From positions 40,250-104,249 of the forward strand of contig NZ_JARESG010000016.1 of NCBI RefSeq assembly GCF_029076445.1: DNA of 64,000 nucleotides, written 5' to 3'. The position numbers were made by a program, and so were the translations under genes. Positions 51,449-60,071 of this stretch are shown one piece after another; positions within the stretch are counted from its first letter, which is position 1; each line of letters opens with the position of its first letter. The notes under the pieces are model-generated. The model saw only the letters and a list, made by a program, of their open reading frames with translations, had not been told where the DNA came from and did no database searches. The DNA is from Pseudarthrobacter naphthalenicus (lineage in GTDB: Bacteria > Actinomycetota > Actinomycetes > Actinomycetales > Micrococcaceae).

Positions 51449-52957
51449 TTAGAGGGCCTCCCTGATTTCGCTGGGCAGCAGGATGTGTTTGGGCAGCACC
51501 AGTCCCAGCGGCAAGGACGCGGCGAAAGCGGTGTCCTGTGAGCCGTAGGCGCGGCGGAGCAGGACCCGGGCGGTTCCGGAGGTCTGCTCGATCGCGGCCA
51601 CCGCATCCGGAAGCCGGGTCGCGTCGGTAACCGTGGCGGTGACGACCATGCCGAAGTTCACGAGCCCGGCACCTTGGGCTTCTTCCTGCGCTGTCTGAGC
51701 CGCCGACCGGGCATCGACCAGGGCCCGGGCACTGGGCCGGTTTCCGGAGGTGATGCGGACGTTGGCGTTGTTCTGGTCCCGCTCGACGACGGCAGCTGCC
51801 CGGGCCGAATCCATCGGGCGGTAGAGCAGGGAGACGCGTTTGCGGTCAACGTCTCCGTGCGGGGCCAGTAGCCGGGACAAGACCGAAGAGTTCACCGAAC
51901 CCCGCGGTGCACCGGTCATGGTCCAGGAGACAGAGAACGCGGAATCGTGCCTGTAGTCGTCCCAGCCGGCCTGGGTGGCGGTGGGGCCGACCTCGCCCCA
52001 GGTCAGGGCGACGGGGGAACCGGCCGCGTGGGCCTCGTCAATGATCAAAGCGGCGGGCGGGTCGTAGGCAATCCGGACGACCTCGCACAGTTCCTGTGCG
52101 GACATCGGCCGGGCGATACCGGCGCCGGTGGACTGCAATCGGGCACCCAGCCCAGGGATGCGGGAGGCGACGTCGCGGGCGACGTCCTCCGGTTCCCGCT
52201 TCCGGGACCCTGCACGGAGGGAGGCGTTGAAGGTCAGGGACACCCATGCCCGCACGGTGGCAGAACCTTCCGGGTAGGTCCGGATAACCTCGCGGAGGAT
52301 GGCCTTGGCCGCTTCGGGGGCATTCTCATCAATGTTCATCTCGACTTCATTGCGCAACCTGTAGCCGGAGTCCGGGGCTGTCTCCACGGTTACTGCGGCG
52401 GCTTCCAGCCCTGCCTCATCGCCGAGTCCGGCGAGCCAGCCGCCCCAGTTCGCCACCCACGCATCGACCTGCTCGGGATCCACAAGGGAGGCGCCGTCGG
52501 GTTCGGTGGAGAAGATGACGGTGAAGTGGCTGGTGGTCGGTACGTGGAGCATGGCGAAGGGACGGTTGTAGGAGTCGTTGAACTCATACAGGCGCGACTT
52601 CGCCGCCAACCCCGGGAGCTGGTACATGCCCAACTCCGTCACCCCCAGCGGGCCCGAGCGGTACAGGTTCGCACCCGAGAAACGGGCGAGGCGGAAATTC
52701 ATCCGGGTCGCGAAACGGTCCACCACGGACTGGCCGTGCTTGTCCTTGACCGTCAACAACAGGGTACTGAGCCCTGCCACGGCCAGCACACCCAGACCAA
52801 CAAAGAGGCCCCAGATGGCGAAGCTGATGATGCCCAGCAACAGCCCTGCCATCACAATCCCCGTGCCGATAGCGCCAAGGTCGCCCAGACCGGCGGACCT
52901 TGGGACCCGCCAGTTGCCGTAAGACGGTTCCTTGTATTCGGTATTAATTGCTGCCAC
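51449..52957 (-). CDS. SCO6880-family conjugation protein
   Basis: 502 residues from GTG 52957, overlapping the TrbL-like gene by 14 bases. 'YKEPSYGNWRVPRSAGLGDLGAIGTG' and two helices (about 27-65) form a PrgI/VirB3-like start. The remainder includes 'RSGPLGVTELGMYQLPGLAAKS', 'HVPTTSHFTVIFSTEPDG' and 'NFGMVVTATVTD', characteristic of SCO6880 proteins in Streptomyces and Arthrobacter transfer regions. The second half resembles the VirB4 N-terminal domain in position and size, and the ATPase follows immediately. I infer that the two act as one split VirB4. Confidence 0.85.
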   Translation of the reverse strand: MAAINTEYKEPSYGNWRVPRSAGLGDLGAIGTGIVMAGLLLGIISFAIWGLFVGLGVLAVAGLSTLLLTVKDKHGQSVVDRFATRMNFRLARFSGANLYRSGPLGVTELGMYQLPGLAAKSRLYEFNDSYNRPFAMLHVPTTSHFTVIFSTEPDGASLVDPEQVDAWVANWGGWLAGLGDEAGLEAAAVTVETAPDSGYRLRNEVEMNIDENAPEAAKAILREVIRTYPEGSATVRAWVSLTFNASLRAGSRKREPEDVARDVASRIPGLGARLQSTGAGIARPMSAQELCEVVRIAYDPPAALIIDEAHAAGSPVALTWGEVGPTATQAGWDDYRHDSAFSVSWTMTGAPRGSVNSSVLSRLLAPHGDVDRKRVSLLYRPMDSARAAAVVERDQNNANVRITSGNRPSARALVDARSAAQTAQEEAQGAGLVNFGMVVTATVTDATRLPDAVAAIEQTSGTARVLLRRAYGSQDTAFAASLPLGLVLPKHILLPSEIREAL

Positions 52958-54233
52958 TGGGGCCCTCCCCGGTTGAATCCTGCGCGGTCTTGGCGATTGC
53001 CTGCGACGTCCTGGACGCCACCTGTGCCCCGGCAGCTACGGCCATCCCAGCCGGGCCTGCTGCTGCCGCTCCGGTTGCTGCTCCTGCAGTGCCGGCGGTT
53101 GCCCCGGCCCCTGCGATGTCCGCTTTGCCTGCTGCTGCAGCGCCGGCGGCTCTCCCCGGACCGGTAGCGCCCGGTGTGGGCTGACCTCCTCCGCCTCGGG
53201 GGCCCGACATGCCGGCGCTGCCCTTTGGAGACGCGCCTGGCTGATTGCTCTGCGTCGTAGCTGGCGTCGGTGAGGCGTTGCCCCTGCCGCTGCCACTGCG
53301 GCCCAAGGACACGGCACCGGTGGCCATGGCCCCGACGGCTGCCCCGGCCCCTGCTCCCCCACCCGAGGCAACCGCCCCCACCATCGGGGTGACGAACCGC
53401 ATCAGCGCCGGCAGCGCGAACAGGGCAACGACCATCAGCGTGAAACCAGTGATCGAACCGATCAAGGGGACCTGAGTTTTATTGCCCATCAGAAGGAATG
53501 CGACCGAGTAGACGATCGCCGCCGCTGGCTTATAGAGAATGAAGGCGATGGTCCAGCCGACTGCCTTCTGGAACCATTGCCTGCCCATCTCCGTGTTCGT
53601 GAAAGCAGCGGTGGTGGGCAGGATGCCGGCCAGGATCACCAACATGCCGCTGCGCACTACCATCAGCACGATCTGGACGAGGGAAGCAATCAACCCGATG
53701 AGGCCCAGGACGATGAGGATGAACACCCCGACCCCGGTCTGGTTGGTCATGACGAGGATGCTCATCGACTCTGCGAAGCCCTTGCCTTCCGTGGAGCGGT
53801 CGATGATGGCGGCAGAGAAGGCGTCGGCTGCGATCACCAGAATTGAGATGACACCCAGGCCCAGACCTGACACCAAGGCGAGCGTGAGCAATGAACGAAG
53901 CAGGTCCTTTAACGGCGCACCGCGTTGTTCCCAGATCATCCGGATGCCACCGAGAATGACGGCGAGGACGGCCAGAGCCAGCGTCCAAGGCATCAACTCG
54001 CTATTGACCGCAGAAACAACGGGACTTGGGGTGCTTCCGTCCTTACTTGCCAAGTTCACGGTGGGCATGGACACCCAGAAGGTAGACAGTGTTGTCACCA
54101 TCTGGCTCATGCCCTCCATGATGGCTTTTGCAAGATTGTTGATTGCGTCGTCCGCAATCCCCGCCGCAACATTGCTGGCACCCTGTTGGGTCCAGCAGAC
54201 CGCGTTCCAAACTTCGCATTCCTTTTCTGCCAT
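52944..54233 (-). CDS. TrbL/VirB6-like channel protein
   Basis: 429 residues. Six or more helices between 75 and 290 ('WTLALAVLAVILGGIRMIW', 'LLTLALVSGLGLGVISILVIAADAF', 'VFILIVLGLIGLIASLVQIVLMVV', 'AVGWTIAFILYKPAAAIVYSVAFLLMG') include the TrbL signature 'RSGMLVILAGILP'. A long Gly/Ala/Ser/Pro-rich cytoplasmic or surface tail (about 300-429) shows low complexity, as in other actinobacterial homologues. Forms the inner-membrane platform of the transfer channel. Confidence 0.85.
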   Translation of the reverse strand: MAEKECEVWNAVCWTQQGASNVAAGIADDAINNLAKAIMEGMSQMVTTLSTFWVSMPTVNLASKDGSTPSPVVSAVNSELMPWTLALAVLAVILGGIRMIWEQRGAPLKDLLRSLLTLALVSGLGLGVISILVIAADAFSAAIIDRSTEGKGFAESMSILVMTNQTGVGVFILIVLGLIGLIASLVQIVLMVVRSGMLVILAGILPTTAAFTNTEMGRQWFQKAVGWTIAFILYKPAAAIVYSVAFLLMGNKTQVPLIGSITGFTLMVVALFALPALMRFVTPMVGAVASGGGAGAGAAVGAMATGAVSLGRSGSGRGNASPTPATTQSNQPGASPKGSAGMSGPRGGGGQPTPGATGPGRAAGAAAAGKADIAGAGATAGTAGAATGAAAAGPAGMAVAAGAQVASRTSQAIAKTAQDSTGEGPSGSN

Positions 54234-54234
54234 G

Positions 54235-54981
54235 TCAGACGCCGGCCCAAGGGATAAACGAGCTCAGGTCACTGATCTGGCGAACTGCGCCTCCGCCAGC
54301 GGGCGGGATATCGAGTTTCCAGTCGCCGTCCTCCCACAGCACTGACGTTGAGAAAGCACCATATCCGCCATCGTTGCTCTTGATGGCCAGCTCCACGACG
54401 GCTGTTTCGGGAGTGTATGAATGGATGATGAAACCGGCGATCTGGACTTTCGGTGAGGTCCCACCGCTGACGTCCTTGCCTTCCTTTATGGCCTGTACTG
54501 CTTTGTCCCGCGAAGGGCTGTCTGCCGAAAGCTCCAGGTAAACCTGTTTTGCATAGCCGTTGAATGACGACGCCCAGATGTTTACCGTTGCGTAAAGAGC
54601 CCCTGTGGGTGACTGGGCGAAGCACGACCTCAGACCGTCCTTGCCCACAGTGCCGGGGCCTGCTGTTGATGGATCTGTTGGAACGGCCATGGTTCCGAGC
54701 AAGTCCCACTTGGACTTAGGCGCAGTTCCAAGTGCAGTTTCCTTGCTCGAAGGGAGGCCGCAGACGCTCTCGCCAGCCTCAGCTGAAGCGCTGGGGCTGG
54801 CAGCGGCTGAGCTGCCGGATTCTGCGGGGGCAGGGGCCGGCTGTGCGTTTCCCTGTCCCTTAGGGAGCAGGAAGATGACGATGACGGCTGCTATCAGTGC
54901 GACCACGAGGGCGGCCGAAATGATGAATCCGGGTTTGGTGAATGGATTCTGTTCGGTGTTGTTCTGTGTGGATTCGCTCAT
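54235..54981 (-). CDS. VirB8-like membrane-anchored transfer protein
   Basis: 248 residues from ATG 54981, with GGAGG upstream. One N-terminal helix (about 19-41), a Pro/Ala/Ser linker, then a domain with 'VCGLPSSKETALGTAPKSKWDLLGTMAVPTDPS', 'CFAQSPTGALYATVNIWASSF', and 'VLWEDGDWKLDIPPAGG' to 'SFIPWAGV'. The arrangement and NTF2-like ending match VirB8/TcpC-type proteins of actinobacterial systems (DUF8175-like). Two Cys may form a disulfide outside the membrane. Overlaps nothing but is one base from the TrbL-like gene. Confidence 0.7.
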   Translation of the reverse strand: MSESTQNNTEQNPFTKPGFIISAALVVALIAAVIVIFLLPKGQGNAQPAPAPAESGSSAAASPSASAEAGESVCGLPSSKETALGTAPKSKWDLLGTMAVPTDPSTAGPGTVGKDGLRSCFAQSPTGALYATVNIWASSFNGYAKQVYLELSADSPSRDKAVQAIKEGKDVSGGTSPKVQIAGFIIHSYTPETAVVELAIKSNDGGYGAFSTSVLWEDGDWKLDIPPAGGGAVRQISDLSSFIPWAGV

Positions 54982-55002
54982 GATGAACCTCCGGGGGTCG
55001 GG

Positions 55003-55272
55003 TTAGACGAACGCGCGGACGATGCCGGAGGCGCCGGTGATGATGATGCAGCCGGCGAGTACCCAGCCGAGTTTGGCGATGGATTCGCCGCCTTCGCCGC
55101 GGCGGAGCTGGATGACCATGCCGATGCCGACGATGATTACGCCCAGCACGCCGAGGACCAGGCCGATGCCGGAGGCCCAGTTCAGTACGGTGAGCAGGCC
55201 CTGTGCCTGGGGAGGGACGACAGGGGTCGGGTTCGGGATGACGCTGGCGGGAAGAGCTGCGATGAAGTTCAT
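55003..55272 (-). CDS. VirB2/TrbC-like pilin-type protein
   Basis: 89 residues from ATG 55272, after GAAAGG. Two helices ('VLNWASGIGLVLGVLGVIIVGIGMVIQL' and 'KLGWVLAGCIIITGASGIVRAFV') with a short charged loop 'RRGEGGES', and a Pro-rich N-terminus. This is the size and topology of VirB2/TrbC pilins. Gram-positive systems may use it as a membrane channel component, not a pilus. Confidence 0.75.
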   Translation of the reverse strand: MNFIAALPASVIPNPTPVVPPQAQGLLTVLNWASGIGLVLGVLGVIIVGIGMVIQLRRGEGGESIAKLGWVLAGCIIITGASGIVRAFV

Positions 55273-55315
55273 GGTGAGACCTTTCGAAGTATGGCGCTGT
55301 GGAGCTGTTGATTGG

Positions 55316-55906
55316 TTAGTTGGTGAGGGCTGTGAGGTCGGTGATCAGGCGTTGATACTCGCGGCCGGGTGTCCCGGTGTTGGTGTCCCCTAGCCGCCAG
55401 GATTCGACCCAGGGGAGCATCCAGAGCCGGGGGGCTCCCCCACCGATAAGAGCTGCGAAGTCCCGCAGGGCTTTGGGCAGTTTTCCTGGCGCATCGGCCA
55501 GGACCGCGAGGCCCAGCAGGTTGACGTCGGGGGCTGCGCCGGAAGCCCATTGGATGAGGGCTCTTTGCGCGGCTTTCAGGCCGTGCATGTCTGAGCGGCA
55601 GACCAGCAGGACCGCGGGCTTGCTGAAGCCGTCTTCAAGGATGGGCCAGGCGTGTTCTGTCGGGCGTGCGCCCTCCACGAGGTGGCTGAGCCGGGTCTCA
55701 CCCGCTCCCCCATGGACACCGGTAACCCAGACCGTAGCCTTACCGGTGACCGCGCGGCGGGCGAGGCGGTCAGCTGCGTCCGGTTCCACCATCCCCAGGA
55801 CCGGGCCGGTGATGATCGCCGGCGGAGAAACATATTCATCTGCAGCTGCCTCTTCAGGCTCTGCCGTTTCTGGGCTGGTGATCCAGGGGTTAAGGTGCTG
55901 GTTCAT
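55316..55906 (-). CDS. DUF6668-family protein, degenerate P-loop
   Basis: 196 residues from ATG 55906, with GGAGG seven bases upstream; an open frame to 56095 lies over the next gene and is rejected. 'ATVWVTGVHGGAGETRLSHLVEGA' sits where a Walker A would be (GGAGETRL, Lys lost). 'AVLLVCRSDMHGLKAAQRALIQWASG' and 'LLGLAVLADAPGKLPKALRDFAALI' resemble the rest of a MinD/ParA-like fold. Such proteins neighbour SCO6880 clusters and may regulate or localise the channel. No nucleotide hydrolysis is expected. Confidence 0.7.
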   Translation of the reverse strand: MNQHLNPWITSPETAEPEEAAADEYVSPPAIITGPVLGMVEPDAADRLARRAVTGKATVWVTGVHGGAGETRLSHLVEGARPTEHAWPILEDGFSKPAVLLVCRSDMHGLKAAQRALIQWASGAAPDVNLLGLAVLADAPGKLPKALRDFAALIGGGAPRLWMLPWVESWRLGDTNTGTPGREYQRLITDLTALTN

Positions 55907-55949
55907 CTGCGTCCTCCTTTCGGACTGGATTGGGGCGGTCAAGGGGCAG

Positions 55950-57383
55950 TTAGAAGCCGCTGGCAACGGCGGCCGCGGCGGCCAGCCATGCCCGCTGGGT
56001 GGCGGGCTGGAGGGCTTCGTAGCGGATGGGGCCGTTGACCAGGGCCGGGTCGTAGGGAATCCGGACGACGGCCCGGACATAAGGGGCGAAGCCATCAGCG
56101 ATGCGCTGGGCTTCGTCTTTGGCGCGCTTCAAGGCATCCCCTGACATCGCCCGCTTGGCATCGGTGGATTCGGAGACGATGATGACCGCGTTGCGCGCCA
56201 GTTCGGCATCGTGGCCGCCGCGGGATTCGAGGGTCTGCAGCGTCAGGCGTGCAGCCTCTGCGCGGTCTTCGATGGCGGTTACGGGGACGACGAGCTGGTC
56301 GGTGTGATCGATCATCCGCCGCCAGTTCGCTGCCCGGGCGGTGTTGCCCGAATCCATGATCACCAGTCGGTAGTACCGGGTGAGGACCTGATGGGCGATG
56401 TCCACTTCCTCGGCGGTCACTTCGTGATCGCCTTCCTCGTTCTCATCCGAGCGCAGGACGTCGAACTTGTCAGCAGTCTGGTGGTGAACGAAGTTGGCGA
56501 TTTCCGCGGCGTTGGTTGACGGTGAAAGCAGGGTCTGGGACGAGTCGATGAGGTCCAGGACGCTCTTGTCGTGGGAGCCCTTTTCGGTCCGCCAGCCCAG
56601 GGTACCTTGGGATTCGTTGTTGTCCCAGGCGCAGGTCGCCGCGCCGCTATAGCGGGCGAGGATGGCCGAGAGCATCACCACTGTGGGTGTTTTGTTCGCC
56701 CCGCCCTTGCGGTTGACCACGGCGACGGTGCGCGGGCCGGGCCAGTGCTGGCTGACGGTGCGGATGTCTTCACGCTCCGCCATCTCTACCTCGGACGGGT
56801 CCATGCGGAACCCCAGCCGGGTCAGGGCACCGCGCCAGCCCTTCGTGGCCGGTTCCAGCACCGGGGCACTGACCAGGAACGAGGTTTCCTTCAGGCTGCG
56901 CCGGGTCGGTGCCTCCTGCGCCTCCGTGGTCGGCGTGGACGTGGTTTCGGGTGTCAGGGTCATGGATGTTCCTGTCGCTAGTGGGACGGTGCCCGGGACG
57001 TCAGTAATCGGCTCGTCATTGATGGGCGCTGGAATGGTTTCTCCAGCTGCAGGAGCGGGAGGTGCTGCCGTGGGGGTGGAAGCTTCAGCCACGCGGCGGC
57101 GTAAGGCCTTGGCTACGTAGCTGACGGACTCCTTGGTGCCGTCCGGGTTCACGATCAGCTCACCTTGGCCTTCGGGGTCATCGACCTGGACACGGACCGG
57201 GCGGTTCAGTGTCTTCGCTTCCCTAACGACGAGGGACAAGGCGTTGTCGCGGAGCTGCTGCAGGGACTCGGCTGCTTTCACGTTCCGGGAGTTGCCGGCA
57301 ACGACGACCTCCGCGGTTCCGTTGGCACGGACGATGGCGTTGATTTTCGGGAAAGCCGGGACATCTGTCTGGTTCAGGACCAT
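55950..57383 (-). CDS. MinD/ParA-like protein of the transfer operon
   Basis: 477 residues. The N-terminal 90 residues ('KINAIVRANGTAEVVVAGNSRNVKAAESLQQLRDNAL') form a separate small domain. After a Pro/Thr linker the P-loop domain has 'TVAVVNRKGGANKTPTVVMLSAILAR' (deviant Walker A: KGGANKTP), 'CAWDNNESQGTLGWR' in place of the DPQG motif, and 'RLVIMDSGNTARAANWRRMIDHTDQLVVPV'. Homologues accompany actinobacterial transfer genes and may place the machine at poles or septa. It is distinct from the partition ParA at 62.4 kb. Confidence 0.8.
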   Translation of the reverse strand: MVLNQTDVPAFPKINAIVRANGTAEVVVAGNSRNVKAAESLQQLRDNALSLVVREAKTLNRPVRVQVDDPEGQGELIVNPDGTKESVSYVAKALRRRVAEASTPTAAPPAPAAGETIPAPINDEPITDVPGTVPLATGTSMTLTPETTSTPTTEAQEAPTRRSLKETSFLVSAPVLEPATKGWRGALTRLGFRMDPSEVEMAEREDIRTVSQHWPGPRTVAVVNRKGGANKTPTVVMLSAILARYSGAATCAWDNNESQGTLGWRTEKGSHDKSVLDLIDSSQTLLSPSTNAAEIANFVHHQTADKFDVLRSDENEEGDHEVTAEEVDIAHQVLTRYYRLVIMDSGNTARAANWRRMIDHTDQLVVPVTAIEDRAEAARLTLQTLESRGGHDAELARNAVIIVSESTDAKRAMSGDALKRAKDEAQRIADGFAPYVRAVVRIPYDPALVNGPIRYEALQPATQRAWLAAAAAVASGF

Positions 57384-57417
57384 AGGGTTCTACCTTTCTG
57401 AAACGTGGAAGGTGGGA

Positions 57418-57927
57418 TCAGGAAGCGGGTGGGGTGAAGCGGTTGACCTTCCACGGGGCGTCCTTGCCTGTGCGGAGCAGCTGCACCGTGTAGGTCCCGG
57501 CATTGGTGGGGACCGCTGCCATGACCGCGTAGCCGTTGGATTCATCGACGCTCAGCGTGACCGGCCCGGTGACGCGGCTGGCCGGGATGTTGGCCGGGTC
57601 CACCGCCGAGTAGTCAGCTGTGGCCTGTGGCGTCAGCCAGCGGGCAAGATCGTTGGCCCACTGCCTTTCCTCCACGCCCGGGCGGGCAAAGTCCGCCATG
57701 GCCTTCTCGGCGATGTCCGCGGCCGCGTCCTTGCTGGCCTGATCCCAGGTGATTCCGATCGTGGCCGGGACCGTGCCTCCGGGAGCCTGTGGGCCGCTGC
57801 TGGCGCTCAGGGACACCGGAGTGGACGGCGTGGCGGTCGATTCTGCCGGTGCAGGCGTGGTGTTCGCTGCCGGGGCGCACGCCGCGCAGAGCAGGACCGC
57901 GGCGAGTAGGGCCAGGGGCTTTTTCAC
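57418..57927 (-). CDS. Lipoprotein of the transfer operon
   Basis: 169 residues. Lipoprotein signal 'KKPLALLAAVLLCAACAPA' with lipobox CAAC, a Thr/Ser/Pro-rich linker, then a small domain ('ITWDQASKDAAADIAEKAMADFARPGVEERQWANDLARWLTPQA', 'PWKVNRFTPP') resembling NTF2-like/VirB8-like folds. Its start overlaps the stop of the VirB1-like gene upstream by four bases. Probably an extracytoplasmic accessory to the channel. Confidence 0.75.
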   Translation of the reverse strand: MKKPLALLAAVLLCAACAPAANTTPAPAESTATPSTPVSLSASSGPQAPGGTVPATIGITWDQASKDAAADIAEKAMADFARPGVEERQWANDLARWLTPQATADYSAVDPANIPASRVTGPVTLSVDESNGYAVMAAVPTNAGTYTVQLLRTGKDAPWKVNRFTPPAS

Positions 57928-59006
57928 TTCTTCTCCTCTTGGGTTGGCAGGTACAGGAAGGCTGAAGGGACATCGCTGCTGACAATCCGTGTGTAGTAGT
58001 TGTGGTCATCCGGGGGCGGGTTGCCGTTGTAGCCCTCCTCGACGTAGGTCCCGTCGTCTTTGACCTCCTTGACCACGGCGACGTGCCCAAAAGTCGGGTC
58101 CGCTCCCCCGGCACCGGGCGCGTACCAGACGACCGCGCCGACCCGGGGTGTGTTGCCGGTGGGCCAGCCTTTGGTGTCCCAGCCGGTCTTCCACGTGACG
58201 GCAGAGCCAAGGCGCTGGCCGTCGGGGCGGAACGTGCCGTTGAGGAACTTGAACGGTTCCCCGGCGGAACCCATCTGCTGGTTCACCCGCCACAGTGCGA
58301 AGTCCACGCACTCCCGGTAGTAGAAGTTCAGTGGTGAAGTGCTGGCGTCGTTGGTTCCGACCTGCATCCAGGTAGGAGAGTCTTTCCATGGGTAGTCATC
58401 CCCGGCACCGGACTGGCCAGGAATGGCACAGTCGCTGCCTTCAAGCACGAACTGGCCGTCCGAGAGTGCCTGGACGAGTTTGACGGCCTCGGGCCAGTAC
58501 TTCTGGTAGTGGTACGGGTCGGCGTTGCGCTGGACCTTGTTGCCGGCAATGGTCGGCTCGAGCAGCTCCCAGCCTTCGACCTTCTGCAGGGCGTTGATGA
58601 AGTTCGTGGCGCTGATGGCCGGATCCATGCGGTCCGCGTAGGAGCCCCACGCGCCGTTGTCGCGCTGCTGGAACAATCCACGGGAGTCAGGGCCCGGTCC
58701 GTCGCCGTAGTCCAAGACCCGCAAGCCAGACTCCCCCAGGGAAACCATGACGCTGATCATCTGACCCTTCACGGACAGGTCCAGGGCCTTGCCTGCACCC
58801 ATGATCGCCGCCGCGTTCTTCAACTGCTCCCCGGTGTAGCCCTCGACCTTCGTATCAGCGTCGATGACAACAGAGACGGCGGAACCGCAGGTAGCCACAG
58901 CAGGCTTCGCGGGGGCCAACAGCAAAAGCATGGTGAAGATCAACCCGAGGAACAGGCCAGGGATAGCGATAAGGGCCACTAAGCCAAGCGACTTACGTTG
59001 GCTCAT
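57924..59006 (-). CDS. VirB1-like peptidoglycan hydrolase (transglycosylase-like plus CHAP)
   Basis: 360 residues from ATG 59006. One N-terminal helix (about 10-32), then a lysozyme/transglycosylase-like region 'SLGESGLRVLDYGDGPGPDSRGLFQQRDNGAWGSYADRMDP' with a putative catalytic Glu. The C-terminal CHAP domain has 'YYRECVDFALWRVNQQ' (nucleophile Cys) and 'PTFGHVAVVKEV' (His). Two-headed wall hydrolases of this kind open the cell wall for Gram-positive transfer channels. First gene of the operon, transcribed from the region shared with the regulator at 59.3 kb. Confidence 0.85.
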   Translation of the reverse strand: MSQRKSLGLVALIAIPGLFLGLIFTMLLLLAPAKPAVATCGSAVSVVIDADTKVEGYTGEQLKNAAAIMGAGKALDLSVKGQMISVMVSLGESGLRVLDYGDGPGPDSRGLFQQRDNGAWGSYADRMDPAISATNFINALQKVEGWELLEPTIAGNKVQRNADPYHYQKYWPEAVKLVQALSDGQFVLEGSDCAIPGQSGAGDDYPWKDSPTWMQVGTNDASTSPLNFYYRECVDFALWRVNQQMGSAGEPFKFLNGTFRPDGQRLGSAVTWKTGWDTKGWPTGNTPRVGAVVWYAPGAGGADPTFGHVAVVKEVKDDGTYVEEGYNGNPPPDDHNYYTRIVSSDVPSAFLYLPTQEEKK

Positions 59007-59232
59007 GACGACCACTCCGTGCCAACTGCCACAAATCGGTCACTGCCTGCCACTCCCCCAAAAATACATCGTTTCTACAACTACCAACCGGTGCGGACAT
59101 TTCTCCACCGAGTGGACGCCGCAGGCCATTGTCCACGGGTCACACGCAAAATGCTTGTCAAATGCCTGTTTGTGTTCGCTGTCACGCCCCCGCAGGCCCT
59201 TTGCTGGCTCCGAGCGGCTCGACAGATAAGAC

Positions 59233-59261
59233 ACTACATCTAAAACGACATTTAATGTAGT
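59233..59261. promoter_or_regulatory. Dyad operator candidate between the transfer operon and its regulator
   Basis: ACTACAT (59233-59239) and ATGTAGT (59255-59261) are perfect inverted arms with 15 bases between, in an AT-rich block 48 bases before the regulator gene and 230 bases before the transfer operon. A palindrome this size suits a winged-helix dimer. Confidence 0.55.
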
Positions 59262-59308
59262 CTTCTTGGATCAGATACGAACTAGCAAGGAAGTGAGACT
59301 ATGAATGA

Positions 59309-59629
59309 ATGCCCCGATACATTCGCCCCCCGAGCGCCCTATTTCGGGACGTGGACATGGCGATTGAGTCATTCGGGACGATGTTCTCCCGAGCCATACT
59401 GCGGCATTTGTCGACCCATGGCCCCACAGGGGCAGCGGACCTTGCCAGGGAACTGGGCACCGACGCCAACACTGCTAGAAGGACGCTCCAAAATCTAGAG
59501 GAGGTCGGACTAGTTGAAGCTGACGTCCCAGCCGGCCAACGGCGCGGGCGGACAGTGACGTTCGCCGTGCAACCAGAGCGTCTAGAGCAATTGCTCGCTG
59601 CGCTTAAGGACTATTTACTGGGGCGTTAA
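59309..59629 (+). CDS. Winged-helix transcription regulator
   Basis: 106 residues from ATG 59309; ATG 59357 is an alternative start that trims the tail. 'FSRAILRHLSTHGPTGAADLARELGTDANTARRTLQNLEEVGLVEADVPAGQRRGRTVTFAV' is a MarR/ArsR-like winged helix with the wing at 'RRGRT'. No Cys/His metal motif. A perfect dyad lies just upstream, and the transfer operon diverges from this region, so it probably represses its own gene, transfer or replication functions. The next small gene starts one base after its stop. Confidence 0.75.
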   Translation: MPRYIRPPSALFRDVDMAIESFGTMFSRAILRHLSTHGPTGAADLARELGTDANTARRTLQNLEEVGLVEADVPAGQRRGRTVTFAVQPERLEQLLAALKDYLLGR

Positions 59630-59926
59630 ATGTTGTCTTATAGCGACACGCCGCCCACGTTTCCATCTTTCAGTAATCAAAACCGATTAGATGTGACTAT
59701 GGCAATCCAAAAGCTCAATCTGGGCGGGCGCCCTTCGAAGGGCCCGCGGCATACTTTTGTGGTCAAGCCCGACATGGCGCGTGCCCAGAAACTTCGGAGG
59801 ATCCTAGAGATCCTTGACACGAACGCCGTGGACTATCTCACGCCGCTCGTAGCTGAGCACATTGATTCCATCGACATCGACGATCTGCAGAACCAGGAGG
59901 CTTTGCCTATCGCGCAGGCCGGTTAA
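59630..59926 (+). CDS. Small plasmid protein, unknown function
   Basis: 98 residues from ATG 59630, immediately after the regulator's TAA; an internal ATG at 59699 gives 75 residues and is as plausible. The core 'LGGRPSKGPRHTFVVKPDMARAQKLRRILEILDTNAVDYLTPLVAEHIDSIDIDDL' is basic at first and acidic at the end, like small DNA-binding copy-control or ribbon-helix proteins of actinobacterial plasmids, but I cannot name it. Likely co-transcribed with the regulator. A strong hairpin follows. Confidence 0.6.
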   Translation: MLSYSDTPPTFPSFSNQNRLDVTMAIQKLNLGGRPSKGPRHTFVVKPDMARAQKLRRILEILDTNAVDYLTPLVAEHIDSIDIDDLQNQEALPIAQAG

Positions 59927-59931
59927 AAACT

Positions 59932-59957
59932 GAAGGCCCGCACGAGGCGGGCCTTCA
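59932..59957 (+). terminator. Hairpin terminator
   Basis: GAAGGCCCGC (59932-59941) pairs perfectly with GCGGGCCTTC around a five-base loop, right after the small gene's stop. No T-run, but position and stability suit termination. Confidence 0.75.
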
Positions 59958-60071
59958 CAAAGTATGTCGTTCAGATCTCGTTCTTGGCGGGATTCGATCT
60001 GAACTTATCCAACACCCACCCAGTGGGTGGATCTTGTCATATCCATCCATAAAGGAAGGCTATTGCTGTCT

